64,000 nucleotides of DNA from contig CP136495.1 in NCBI GenBank assembly GCA_032768795.1, positions 126,501 through 190,500 of the forward strand, in the 5' to 3' direction. The first letter of the stretch is position 1, and every line of letters begins with the position of its first letter. Positions 36,400 through 46,808 of this stretch are shown here, piece by piece. The notes under the pieces are model-generated. The model saw nothing but the letters and a program-made list of their open reading frames with translations, searched no databases and had not been told where the DNA came from. This DNA is from Tremella fuciformis. Lineage: Eukaryota; Basidiomycota; Tremellomycetes; Tremellales; Tremellaceae. The position numbers and the translations under genes are program-made.

Positions 36400-37312
36400 A
36401 GCTGTTGAAGAGTGTTCTGTTGGTCCGAAGGCCAACTTATCTCTGATCTTCTCCGCAGAGGCTGACTGTCACGATCAGCCCTCACCCACCGTCCAATCAC
36501 GTTCATGCAATTGTGAAAGTTCTACCCGCCACCTTCTCTCCATACCTTGTCAGGTAAATATCCAGCGAATCTGCCATGTACGAATGCATACCGTCATAAC
36601 CCTCACTGCATCCTACGCCATTATCGAAAGAGAACCCATGCTATTCACCCCTGAAAATCCAGCGCACGGAGCGTTCTTTCGCCACCAACTAGCTCAGTAC
36701 GATTGCCAAACCTTTAGCCGCCTAGGCTGCTCTTCCGGCAGGCGTATCAGCAAGATGTTCTGCTTCTGCGTCAACAAGGTTGAAGTGAGTGGACCTTGCA
36801 TTTCACAAAGGTTGACCACAGAACATGGGACATCGAAGGCAGGCGTGGCATGCGACTTCCCTGACATCTAGTCATGAGCATGCAGCAGGCCTGAAGTGAT
36901 ACAAATGCATTGACGGAGCGAGCCTGACGGAGCAAGGCTGATGGAGCGAGCCTGACTCTTACGCCACCCTCTTCTGGTCGTCGACATGATTGGCTCGTCT
37001 CAAGCCGTGTCCCTCACGATACCCGCCATGTGCCGCTGAATTAGCTTGACTTGCGAGTGAGCGTCGGTGCCGCTGATCGCGCTCGTGCAGATCTTCTGTA
37101 TGTCGTCTGCAAATCATGAAACCTTACTGCAAATGGTCCTTTGTCTTACTTCGAACCCTTCTCTCACAGCCCCACAGTAGTTCTAGTCTGGGCGTGTACC
37201 AAAGAGGTCAGCAGCTTCACTTCAAGTCAAAACGAGACGCAACAGCTCTCACCCTACTCAGAGCCACCCCTGAAAAGAAGCCTACCTCTACCATCAGCAA
37301 TCCAGGGAACCC
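36400..37312. other. long intergenic gap within array A
   Basis: 913 bases. An open frame at 36584-36871 has no similarity to the array and no support. A small tandem repeat lies at 36911-36956. The promoter of copy 3 lies at the right end. Confidence 0.4.
36911..36956 (+). repeat. 14-bp tandem repeat, three units
   Basis: TGACGGAGCGAGCC is repeated three times with one or two changes per unit, followed by the start of a fourth. It is an intergenic microsatellite-like repeat. Confidence 0.85.
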
Positions 37313-38167
37313 ATGCAAATTTCTGCCAGCCAGAACGGCGAGTCCTCCAAATGGGATGGCGCGGTCGAAACAGACCCAGCCTCTCGTCCGGAGACAGACA
37401 CCCAATCATTAACAGGATCGACGAGTACCGATCAGCTCAGTATTCCCAAGGTGGGCAAGCGCTGGCTTCGGCGCGCGCTGGCCGGGATCGTGAGACCTTC
37501 CGAAGACAAGTTCCCGTCCAAGGTTTCAGAGCAAACCCTGGCCGAATGGAAGCCGTGGCTATACTATGTGCCGATTGGTCAGACAGTTCTCAGCTACAGC
37601 TACGGCTGGACGATCCCGAATCCGTTCGACGAGTATACCGCCCGGCGATTGTACTCTAAATATGAATTTACCGCGGACAGAGATTGGATACCGGACTCGC
37701 TCGCCAAGCCCATCACGGAGCTCGCGAAGGAGTACGAGGTTCCTGGGGACGACGAGAACTTCTCGAAGCTTCAACATCAAGACGACATGGTCAAATATAG
37801 CTTGGCCATGTCGAATGATGTCCTGTGTTACCTTGCTCGCAACTTTGACTGGCGAGGTTTAGGGGCGGCCGCTCAGGTTCAGGCGCGTATAGACTTCTTC
37901 ACGAAAGGCTGTGCGACACTCCCAGGAGCGAGTGAGCCAACGCCTGTCCCTGCGGTGTTTCATTTAACGGAAGCTGCGCTCTCTGTCATGAGTGAGCAGT
38001 GCATGTCGCACCTTGCCGGCAATGACAGGTACGATCAGCTTTGGCCGCGAGGAAAGGTTCCTAAGGAGCTCTCGCAGGGAGGTGATGGTGGCGCAAGCTC
38101 TACCTTGACGCGGGCTGCTAGCTGGGCCGGCTCTGTTGTGGAACGCCTTTCCTGCATCCCGTCGTAG
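37313..38167 (+). CDS. array family A, copy 3
   Basis: The ATG at 37313 starts MQISASQNGESSKWDG. About 284 residues, no introns. It shows the A blocks most like copy 1: LAEWKPWLYYVPIGQ, YGWTIPNPFDEY, ELAKEYEVPGDDENF (identical 15-residue match to copy 1), SLAMSNDVL, RIDFFTKGCATLPGA and MSHLAGNDRYDQLWPRGKVP. Disordered Ser/Thr start. Function unknown. Copies 1 and 3 are close paralogs. Confidence 0.76.
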   Translation: MQISASQNGESSKWDGAVETDPASRPETDTQSLTGSTSTDQLSIPKVGKRWLRRALAGIVRPSEDKFPSKVSEQTLAEWKPWLYYVPIGQTVLSYSYGWTIPNPFDEYTARRLYSKYEFTADRDWIPDSLAKPITELAKEYEVPGDDENFSKLQHQDDMVKYSLAMSNDVLCYLARNFDWRGLGAAAQVQARIDFFTKGCATLPGASEPTPVPAVFHLTEAALSVMSEQCMSHLAGNDRYDQLWPRGKVPKELSQGGDGGASSTLTRAASWAGSVVERLSCIPS

Positions 38168-38747
38168 CAGTACTATTTGTAATGATCAATGTGATATTGC
38201 CACTTGAAAGGATCCCGTCAATGTCTCCAGCTCGCACAGACATGCTGCAACGGCGCGTACAGGACGACGAGCATTGTGACTTCGCCACCTCCACGCGCGC
38301 AAGGTTCAGGCTTAGCTATTCTCTCCAGTGTTCTGATCATACCTTATCCTTTCTATCTCTCGCTTTAAGTCCCTTGGTCCCGCCCTCTCTCTCCTCCCCT
38401 CCCCTCTTCTCCTCGCTCTCTCCTCCCTTCCCAGCCCCACCTGTCCCATTGGCCATAAGCATGAGACATGTACGGATGCTCCTTTACTCGTCCTCTTGAC
38501 CGAGCTAACATCTGAAATCAATATACTCGTATATGCAACTCCCATCGAACGCTGTGCAAATCCGCGTGCCCTGCTCCTTTCAGTGGTGGAGTCTTCCAAC
38601 GCCACTACGGCACATAAGTGGTTGAAAGAGATCGCCAGCTCTTGACCTTTCTCTACATCGTCTGACATTCGCATCTCCACAGCTTTCGCTCTTCGTGCAA
38701 CTTGCACCCGGATACTCCTCTATACCCCACTGCTTACAATCGCAAGT
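38168..38747. other. intergenic gap with pyrimidine tract
   Basis: 580 bases. A strongly one-sided pyrimidine tract, almost all C and T, lies at 38381-38441. No gene was seen. Confidence 0.5.
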
Positions 38748-39826
38748 ATGGAGTCTTCCTCCTGTGGCGAAGCCGCCGCGGGTGAGGCCGACAGATCACA
38801 GTTGCCATCGTCCCCTTTCAGCGACATCATCCGCAATGCTGGTAATAACCTTGACGCACCGCCTGATGAAGAAAGGGTTCACACTACAACCCTTGACTTC
38901 CAAAACTCCAATGCTGCCGACTCTCCGTTACGCAGTGGCCTGTTGCTCACACCAGACCAGTTCCGCGCACGCCAACACAAATTCCCTCCCAAGTTTTTCG
39001 GCGATGAAGAACTCGGGAACAAAGCATTCACAGAGGCAGAAATGCAATTCGAGTCGCCTTACGGTATGCTCAAACCGCAGCTTCACTTGATCATGGGAAG
39101 TGTGCTGAACTGTCACAAAGCTCATAAGATGAATGAAAATACCTCACCCGGTACGCAACGGAGGAAGAATGTCCAGCACATTTCTTGGAAAAAAGAGGTC
39201 GAAGAAAGCCAGTTCCAGTCGACAATTTTTCCAGAGTTCCTGTCACTGGTCACTAGGTTAGCTGCGGATCCCGAGTGCTACGCTATATGGAGAAAAGGGC
39301 AAACTCCGACAGATTACAATGTTCAGAGGCTGCATTCAATCACAGGGCCAGACGGATCTGCGACATGGCAGTGGACTCATCCAGGCTTCGCGCAGCCTGT
39401 GACCCTGCTGCGGGAGGAAGAAGCGAACGAGGACAAGCTTGTGCTCTCTGGTATCACCAAGGAAGCCTTGAATCGTCTCGCCGCAAGGTATGAGGCCCCT
39501 GACGACACAGACGATCATGCAAGGCTACGGCTTCAAGTCGAGATTGCTCGTACAACGGTAGTGGAAGGTGCCAACCCGACTTTTGGGCCCGCTGTCAGAG
39601 TCGACCCGAAGACTGTTGGCCCTGATCATTTGAAGACGTGCGACGCACGGGCATACTCAATGGAGCACTGCTGAGGACAAACCAGACCTTAGAGAAGTAC
39701 CTTGAAACTTACGCGCTTCGCTTGCTCTCCTGTATGGCAGACACCCCAGAGTATCAGGGATTGCGGAGGAAGACAGCTGCGGATCAGGATGCGCATTCTG
39801 ATCTTTCCCAATGGATCACATCGTGA
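38748..39826 (+). pseudogene. array family A, copy 4, two modules, frameshifted
   Basis: The ATG at 38748 opens 308 residues to a stop at 39674. Module one contains MQFESPYGML, then LVTRLAADPECYAIWRKGQTP. Module two starts ATWQWTHPGF and ALNRLAARYEAPDDTDDHAR. The expected C-terminal end of module two, LLSCMADTPEYQGLRRK, is present but in another frame (through 39826). The switch must lie between 39632 and 39671, because an in-frame stop precedes it in the second frame. So the gene seems broken by one indel, or the shorter form is what is made. It shows that A proteins can hold two copies of the unit. Confidence 0.62.
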
Positions 39827-40730
39827 TCTCCAAAGACACACACTACTCTGTTTTACGTATATCTCTGCCTTGAGCACTGAATAAACTCCAATTTCTCGAT
39901 CAGGCTTCTCGCCCTGCTGGTTCTGGGCTTCAGCTGGTGTTACCCTCGGCTCGAGCCTACTGCCTATTTGGCCGCTTCACTTATATATATTGAGAGAAGG
40001 CTAGGAAGCCAGGAAGCCATTCCGCCTTCCCGGCCTCCCCCTTCACCATTTTTGCGTCCAACCTTGCAATTCGGCACTGCATCCAGTCATTGCGAGGCCT
40101 TGGACCACGTCTGTTGAACAACAAGCACCGTGAACCCCTCATTGCCACCGGAATTGCCTCTTTGGGCAGGATGCGGAGGAGATCAATACAGTAGGACGAC
40201 CGCCATGCTGCTGCGCACAGGCCGTCTGACTGCTTGTCATATGTATATGTAGGCCCGGCCCCAGGAGGGCGAATGCATACCACGCTCATTTTGTAACAAT
40301 CCCCGCATGCCACGTCTAGCTACACCTATCATTATTGGACAAGAGGCCCCGAGCATTCCCCAGACGGTGTTAATGACCTCTCTGGGCAGGATAAGAGGTA
40401 GAACCAGAGGTCTCACGGCGAGCAGGTCTCTCCTGAGGAAAGGAGACGGAATCCTGCCATTTTAGCCTCGCCATTCTCGGGCTTCCACCTTAGCGAGCAC
40501 GCACTTATAGAACACTTATGCACTCACAGCCACTTTATTTGTGATGCGGGATCCCAAGCTCTCCTTTCGCCACTGAGCCCCCCGTCATTCTGTGACACAA
40601 CACAAAGCGTAGTGGAGCGAGCCTTGTTGCTGTTGTTTTTCAAACGCAAACGCTTCAAGAGTCGAACAGATTTCACTAACTCGCCCTCACGCAGTCTCTA
40701 TCCCCGGTCGCCACAAGATAGACTTGGTCG
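39827..40730. other. long intergenic gap within array A
   Basis: 904 bases without a supported gene. A short diverged duplication (CCTCTNTGGGCAGGAT) occurs near 40157 and 40378. Confidence 0.4.
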
Positions 40731-41939
40731 ATGTCGGCCACGCCCCTTTCAGCCTCAGCAGCTCACACCCAAGTGAGCAGGGAGTCCGGCCGCTCAGCAG
40801 GAGGTGTCAGTGCGGCCAGTCAACCCCAGTCGCCAAGATCCAACTGGAGCGGGTTAACGATCGTTGAGCTCTCCCAGCCGACGCCGACAACGAACTGCCT
40901 TATCTCACTACAAAGAGTAACCATCAGAGTGCATGGCCCGGAGCAATCCTTATGGAGGACGACCAAAATGCCCTCAATTGATAAGGTCCGCGCCATCAGT
41001 GATCGATATGGGGGTACATTGCGACCCACAGAGTGGGACGCCCTCGAACAGCACTTTGAGAGCCCTTACGACGATGAATCAAAATCGGGGCTTCGATTTG
41101 CATTGACCCGAGCCTGGGCGACTGTCTTGAGATTCAACAAAGGTTTCGCACACGTAAAACCGTACTTCGATCGGGTCGAGGTAGAAGAGGCACATCGAAC
41201 TTTGCGGGCTTATTTGGAGAGAGGCGAGTATAGTGTTGCAGGACACAGAGAGAAATTTGTGCCCGAAAAGCTTCGCATTTCCAGCGGAGATCAAACAGGC
41301 GCTTTCATGAGCCGCCTCCAAGCTACAGCCGAAATCTTGGCAGACATTCCAGAGTAGGGATTATGGCGGCGGGGCAACGTGCCAGGACAGTTCAGCAATT
41401 ACAAGCTACGCTGTGTTGCGGATCGCACATCTTCAGCATGGCGGTTCCAAGCCCCGTGGTCCGAGGCAGAGTCCGATTTGGTCCAGCTTCAAGGAGACCA
41501 GCATGACGACGACAGGCTGATCATCCCCATTCTCACCGATGATGAAATAGCGGCCCTGGCTCAAAAGTTCGAGGCTCCAAATGACACTCCTGAACATTCC
41601 AAGTTGCGTCTCCAGGTGGAAAGCGCGCTTGCGTCTGTGCTCGGAGACGCGCATGTGGGTTGGAGGGGAGCTGATGCAACAGCCATTCCCCAGCCGGCGT
41701 TTGAGCAATTCAGAGCGAACCTATTAGAATGCACGCAGAACCCATCTTCCGACACTATCTACCGGTCCATGGGCTGGAAGATCCCCTTTCCGGAGCTGAG
41801 AAAAAACGAAGGCTTGACAGATCACCTGAAACGACTTTCGTACGGTCTCTTGGGCAACATGGCTGACCACGAGGCTTATGAGGGTTTGAGGGGGGGACTG
41901 ACGTCCTGTCCTGACCTTACGGACATCCATCCCGAGTAA
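40731..41939 (+). pseudogene. array family A, copy 5, two modules, interrupted by an in-frame TAG
   Basis: The ATG at 40731 (MSATPLSASAAHTQVS) opens module one with DALEQHFESPYDDES and ends ILADIPE at the TAG at 41355-41357. The same frame continues without shift as GLWRRGNVPGQF, then a second module: WRFQAPW, ALAQKFEAPNDTPEH and LLGNMADHEAYEGLRGG, to a stop at 41939. In the other A copies a Tyr or Cys stands exactly where the TAG is (as in DEQYNHLWPRG), so TAG has replaced a codon such as TAC or TAT. Either a single nonsense mutation or a short protein with readthrough. Most likely a recent pseudogene. Confidence 0.68.
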
Positions 41940-42746
41940 GACCGTTTGGGGGCAGCTAATGTTGCACGACTTCTCCTCACTCGCCTGCAAATTTAGCGCT
42001 TGATCGGCTGACGTGTTCCTCACTCATGAATGCACACATGTTATTCCCAGAGGACAAAATCGGCCGCACGTTACTGAACGAGGGAAGATGACGAAAGTGC
42101 TATAGCTGAGACCTGCGCCCGCAGACTAGAGGCTTCGTGAGCGGTCAAGATGTCAGTATATGAGGCATACTCGCCATACCGCCAAACCGCCATGAGCACG
42201 AGGCTTGTAGAATCATTCCGTAGTTGTGCTCTGACCGCTATGGACTTCACCTTTGCCTCTCTACCTCTGACACGTCTAGCCCCCAGGCAGATATCTCATA
42301 TCGTGCGCCCTGTGATCCCTGTTTCGAGTGGGCTGGTGAATCAGAGTACCCGCGAGGCGCTATCGTTAGACGAGTGGAAGCTCTCACCTTTCGCCCCGCT
42401 CCTCCCGCCCCGACATGCTAAACAAGCAGGCGATCGGTGATAGTTCCATCCAAACTTTACTTTCGGGATGTTTCGTTGTTGAGAAACCAAAGGCGCAAAT
42501 GTCTTGGTGCCAGCTTTGACACCTCTTCCTGTCAGAGCGACCGCGACACTGTTTCTGCCCGTAGAACAGGTTCACATTTCCTAAGTTACACAGTGCGACA
42601 AGAGAGGACTACCTTTGAGGCGAAAACCCCGGGCGAGAACCCCTCATGCTGCGAGCTCATCCCTATCATCCACCCCATCACCCGTGAAGCTTTTCCCATC
42701 AACACCTCACCATTTTGCCACCGGCCAGTACCCCCCGCAAACGAAT
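41940..42746. other. intergenic gap between families A and B
   Basis: 807 bases at the switch from family A to family B. Contains a possible B relic at 42224-42421 and, near 42602-42632, a weak version of the B upstream element (a GGACTACCTTTGAGG stretch) about 140 bases before the first B ATG. Confidence 0.35.
42224..42421 (+). pseudogene. possible decayed family B fragment
   Basis: A short open frame contains CDPCFEWAGESEYPRGAIV, loosely matching the Cys-rich middle of copy B2 (CPTCENSMWDGPRRGSARI). The similarity is weak and read by eye. Confidence 0.25.
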
Positions 42747-43556
42747 ATGAGCCAAAGCGCTGGGATCACCGTCGTTCCAGGTGCCGATCCGATGGCTTCC
42801 AAGCTGTCTGGGCTGACCGCACACGAGAGGATGAGATGGCGCGTTTCTTACACAACTTCAAGCTCACTTATAATCCTGAGTCAAAGTTGGACGCATTCCT
42901 TGATGACTGTTATCTGTTCCTGTCCTGCTCGCACTACGAGGCCTCCGAATGTGCATCTTGCGAATGCCCGCCCTGTCAACTCTCGAAGACGCTTCGACCA
43001 GAAAGACACTCATTCCCCGTGGCGTTCCCGGTTCGCAACCGAAAAGAGCAAGGCTGGATCCCCGATCTAGGTTGGGTTTTCCGAGTGGGCCCACTCGAGA
43101 TACAAGCCCGGCTTGGACACGTACACCACGGACGACGCCAAAGACTTTGCCGTGTACCACTGCGCTGTACTGAACGAGCGCTTTGGGGGAGTGATAACAG
43201 GGACTGTCATGTCCATCGGCCTCACGCCCTGGACAGTTCCCTCCGAGGTCGCACATGCTGTGACTGTGGCGTACTTCAGACAGAAGACCTACAATGGAGA
43301 GCCTTTTGAACCTCAACATCAACTGGACGAAGATTCCTTGACCGTCGCCGTCGTGAGGTTCATGGACTGTTGTGCAGCTGAACCCAGGTTTCCCTACCTC
43401 GAGTTTTGGGAACCGGGCACTCCGTCCCTTGACTGGGCCCGGCAGAGAGTACTTCAAGCTCCGTTGAGGCCATCTATCCAAGGGTTGTTGACACCTCCGA
43501 CACCGATTCGGACACACCCCCAAACACAGCTTTACACTAGCCTCTTAGATTGCTGA
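42747..43556 (+). pseudogene. array family B, copy 1, two frameshifts
   Basis: The ATG at 42747 begins MSQSAGITVVPGADPM, like the MSQ starts of other B genes. The homology then moves to a second frame after about 42820 (FLHNFKLTYN, with the Cys-rich CASCECPPC), and back to the first frame near 43080, around a GGGTTTTCC run (ARYKPG-like SRYKPGLDTY, then VPSEVAHAV, QHQLDEDSLTVAVVRFMDCC). No introns fit these breaks. The gene would encode a full B protein if both indels were absent, so it is best called a pseudogene, although an assembly error is possible. Confidence 0.6.
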
Positions 43557-43877
43557 GCATCGCTCTATCCTCCTTTGGCCTGTACATCTTCACACGGCTC
43601 TGTTTATAATAAGGCTTGATACGATCTGTGAATTACCTTGATTATTTGTGATATTTGACTCAACAGCTAGACCATGAACTTTTGCCATTTCGGCTAATAA
43701 ACCGTTCGAAGATTCTTTGCAACTTATGGTCAATCCGTATTTTATTCATTGCAAACCTGCGCTCAACGCATATTAGCGATGCGTGAGAGGCCCCCCGTAG
43801 AGCTGAATTGACAATTGCCGAGATGCGTAAACGCACACGCACAATTTCAGATGCTGTTTTCAGATAAGAGAAGCAGC
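43557..43877. other. intergenic between B1 and B2
   Basis: 321 bases with A/T-rich 3' region of B1; no gene seen. Confidence 0.35.
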
Positions 43878-43913
43878 GCACGGTCCTCCATTGTGAGCCA
43901 GAAGCGTCTTTGG
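43878..43913 (+). promoter_or_regulatory. conserved upstream element of B copy 2
   Basis: Starts GCACGGTCCTCCATTGTG and ends about 113 bases before the B2 ATG. Nearly the same block lies at 45093-45130 and 47857-47893, with a partial one at 46694-46724, each at a similar distance before a B gene. It may be a shared control site or simply duplicated promoter sequence. Confidence 0.6.
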
Positions 43914-44025
43914 TGTCTGTATCGTCCTATATCTCCCATGATTCTGTCCGCACGTCTATCCTCTCCTCACAGTACGTACATTGCTTACCACTTTGCCACC
44001 CACCCCCCACTCACTCGTACAAACA

Positions 44026-44874
44026 ATGTCTCAAGCCACTGACACCGCCCTTGTCCCGAGCGCAGCCACGGATTCGGTGGTTGAGTCCACATTGACCCTC
44101 TTGTCCGCAGGGGCCTATCACGGTGACGTGGGCTTCTATCATGACTTCCAGCTGAGTCTCCTGAATGATGTGGATCCGCCCGAGCGAAAGACCTGGTACT
44201 TTACGTACTCGCACTATGGCCTCGACGAAGAGTGCGAAGGATGCGATGGCTGCCCTACGTGTGAGAACTCCATGTGGGACGGACCACGTCGAGGCTCAGC
44301 CAGGATTACCGAAATCGCTAGGTGCTCGATGCTGGAACCCTGGGTCCCGCCTGTCGGCCCTGCCTTCTACGCATTCACCAATGCCAGATACAAGCCCGTC
44401 TCTGGGACGCACAATATGGAAGAGGCTACAAACTTTGCACTGATAAATGCTGCTTCTACCAGACACTTCTACTCGGACGTCATGACCGGATACTCCAAGT
44501 CGAAGAAGGTCCCACTCTGGGAGGTCCCGGCAGAAGAGGCGCGATCCGTCATGAAGAGCTACTTCCAACAGGGAATTTGTATGGGGGAGAAGGTGCCGAG
44601 CGAGTGTCAGCTGGGCGAAGAGCGCTTGACGATCATCGCAATAAGGCTTTTAGATTGTTGCGCCAATAACCCTGAGCACGGGCTGATCGAGTACCGCGAG
44701 CCAAACACTCGCTCTTTGGACTGGCGCCCCAAGAGGACGGAGATACCGAGCGTCGATATGACTGAGAACACGTCTGAGGATACGGCTGAGAACGCCACTA
44801 AGGGACCGGCCAAGGATACGGTAGCAGGCTCTGTGAAGACCTGGCTGAAGAAGAAGCTGACGATACATCCGTGA
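44026..44874 (+). CDS. array family B, copy 2
   Basis: The ATG at 44026 begins MSQATDTALVPSAATD. About 282 residues, intronless. Blocks: FYHDFQLSLLN, a unique cysteine-rich insertion with CEGCDGCPTC, LEPWVPPVGPAFYAFTNARY, VPAEEARSVMKSYF, QLGEERLTIIAIRLLDCC, then an acidic/Thr-rich tail ending LKKKLTIHP. The Cys-rich insertion could bind metal and occurs also in B1. No signal peptide or membrane span. Function unknown. Confidence 0.74.
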   Translation: MSQATDTALVPSAATDSVVESTLTLLSAGAYHGDVGFYHDFQLSLLNDVDPPERKTWYFTYSHYGLDEECEGCDGCPTCENSMWDGPRRGSARITEIARCSMLEPWVPPVGPAFYAFTNARYKPVSGTHNMEEATNFALINAASTRHFYSDVMTGYSKSKKVPLWEVPAEEARSVMKSYFQQGICMGEKVPSECQLGEERLTIIAIRLLDCCANNPEHGLIEYREPNTRSLDWRPKRTEIPSVDMTENTSEDTAENATKGPAKDTVAGSVKTWLKKKLTIHP

Positions 44875-45092
44875 TGGAGATGGCTGGGGATACTCAGTCA
44901 GATCCGCATCTTCTACTCTCCTGGCCTTCGGAATTGTTTTTGCTCGTCTCAAGGTCGCACGACTGTCCCACCCTGTGACCGCAGATCGATACCTGTCATA
45001 CTGAATACCATGCATCAGCGGATCTGTCATTTCTGTCGAAACATCAGTTTACACGGCCCATTTCACATCATTGCAGCTACACAAGAAGGAGA
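44875..45092. other. intergenic between B2 and B3
   Basis: 218 bases up to the shared upstream element; no gene seen. Confidence 0.3.
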
Positions 45093-45130
45093 GCACGGTC
45101 CTCCATTGTGTGCGAGAAGCCTGGTATGGG
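45093..45130 (+). promoter_or_regulatory. conserved upstream element of B copy 3
   Basis: Copy of the GCACGGTCCTCC block followed by CGAGAAGCCTGG, ending about 97 bases before the ATG. Confidence 0.6.
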
Positions 45131-45226
45131 CCGTATAACTTGACATCATCCTCTGATGCCCTCCCCCCGGTTCACCCTCTCTCACTTTTCTGCCACCCGA
45201 GCAAGTTACTGATTGTCTGTTGCAGC

Positions 45227-45895
45227 ATGAGTCAGACCGAATACACCACCACCGCCCCGAGAGAGAAGGGCACCGCGACGGTCCTGGAGGCGTTGGCTGC
45301 CCTCTCTGAAGGCAAAACTCTCAAGGACCCCGCCTTCAAGCACGACTACGACCTGCAACTCACATTTCCCGGAAAGAAGAATGACGGCTGGTCTATCACC
45401 AATTACCACTATGACCCCGACGAAACCTCCCCCGGCAGATCAGGGAGCGGTCGTCTGCGGATGATACCTTTTAAAGAGATTTACAGAAGCGACGTCAGAA
45501 GGTGGGTGCCGGACTTTGGCACCGCCTTAGACAGCTTTACAGAGGCCAGGTACAAGCCCGGTACAAGTGCCGGAGCGCCCACACTGGACGATGTGCGTGC
45601 TTACGCCGTGCGTGTCGCCGGCGCTCCGGAGCCCTGGCTTGTGAAAGTGAAGGAGGGCGAGGACCTATCCGAAGGCCTTCCTCCTGGGGTTCCGATCGAG
45701 GATGCGGCAAGAATGGTCAATGGAGAGCTGATCTTCAACAAGACCCAGCTTCCACCGCACGTACATGTTGTCCTCACCATCAGATTGATGGATGATATGG
45801 CGGCCCATCCAGACTACGATTACTTGGAGTTCCGAGAGCAACCAACCGACACTGTTGCGTCTGAGGACGATACAGTCTACACTTCTAAGTTGTAA
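45227..45895 (+). CDS. array family B, copy 3
   Basis: The ATG at 45227 begins MSQTEYTTTAPREKGT. About 222 residues, no introns. FKHDYDLQLTFPGKKNDGW, RRWVPDFGTALDSFTEARYK, PGTSAGAPTLDDVRAYAV, LPPHVHVVLTIRLMDDMAAH and a C-terminal DYDYLEF. The Cys-rich insertion of B1 and B2 is absent. Function unknown; close to B5 and B6. Confidence 0.75.
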   Translation: MSQTEYTTTAPREKGTATVLEALAALSEGKTLKDPAFKHDYDLQLTFPGKKNDGWSITNYHYDPDETSPGRSGSGRLRMIPFKEIYRSDVRRWVPDFGTALDSFTEARYKPGTSAGAPTLDDVRAYAVRVAGAPEPWLVKVKEGEDLSEGLPPGVPIEDAARMVNGELIFNKTQLPPHVHVVLTIRLMDDMAAHPDYDYLEFREQPTDTVASEDDTVYTSKL

Positions 45896-46001
45896 ACGCA
45901 ACCAGAAGGCATTAAGTCGCCTCCTCGCATTCGCATGATTCTCCCCGGTTTGATACTTCCCATCTAAAATATTATCCCGCCTTTTCATCTGTATAAAACT
46001 T

Positions 46002-46514
46002 ATGCAATTCATACTTTGCTTGATTACATACTGTGATGGGGCTCTTTCCACCTGGGAGATCCCCGCAACGGTGGCGCAGCCTATTGTGTACTATAAGGAC
46101 GGCCTCTTTCAGTGGAGGGAAGTGCCGGAGGAGAATCAGTTGGGCGAAGAGCGCTTGACTATGGCATCCCTCGAGTGCGCCACATTCCGACTGCTCTTTG
46201 CGGACCAAGTCGTGGAGATCTCAAGCCCCAGCAGACTCGGGCTGAAGGCGTGCGATGTAACAAAGAAGACTACATTACAGAATACACTACGGTTGAGAGG
46301 AGGACGGGGGAACCAAAAAAGGAAGCTGGGTGGAGATTCTTTGACCATCGCCGTTGCGATGTTCAAGGGCTGTTGCGCCGCTGATCCCTGTCTCGCCTTT
46401 ATGGAGTTTCGAGCGCCAGCAACTACCTCTAGGCTGGTGCTCAATGTCGAGGGCGCAGGCGGTATCGCCCATCAAACGTCTGCAAAAGGCTTGGCGTGTC
46501 TTCAGTGGATGTGA
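46002..46514 (+). pseudogene. array family B, copy 4: truncated chimera of two C-terminal halves
   Basis: Only C-terminal B sequence is present. The first part (STWEIPATVAQPIVYYKDG, ENQLGEERLTMAS) matches the last third of B2. After an unrelated stretch, a second partial copy follows (GGDSLTIAVAMFKGCCAADP), resembling B1. The N-terminal half of the protein is missing and there is no shared upstream element before it. It looks like a recombination relic; expression is doubtful. Confidence 0.6.
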
Positions 46515-46693
46515 ACGTCGCTGATACGCCTTCGAACACGGCTTCCGACAGGGCGTTACACACAGCACCTTGCGGGCTTCCGAAGCAACCCTCAGTCTGC
46601 ACTGCAATCATACATGCCTAAAGTGAAGGCGTAGAGCTTCGCAGTGCCGTGCAAAGACTCACAGGTGGGCTTCATTCATCATCTCTAAAGAAG

Positions 46694-46724
46694 ACTTCCG
46701 TTCTGTCCGAGAAGCCTGATGGGG
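46694..46724 (+). promoter_or_regulatory. partial conserved upstream element of B copy 5
   Basis: Retains the CTGTCCGAGAAGCCTGATGGGG part but not the GGTCCTCC start. A TATA-like TTATATA follows at about 46733. Confidence 0.5.
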
Positions 46725-46808
46725 TCTTTGGTCTTATATAACATCCACCGTCTCATCCCTTAGCACCGACCCTTGCCACCCGCCTGGATTCTGACCGCCT
46801 GCTTCACC

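Noticed and set aside
36584..36871. 95-residue frame between A2 and A3
   Set aside because: No similarity to the array or any family that I can see.
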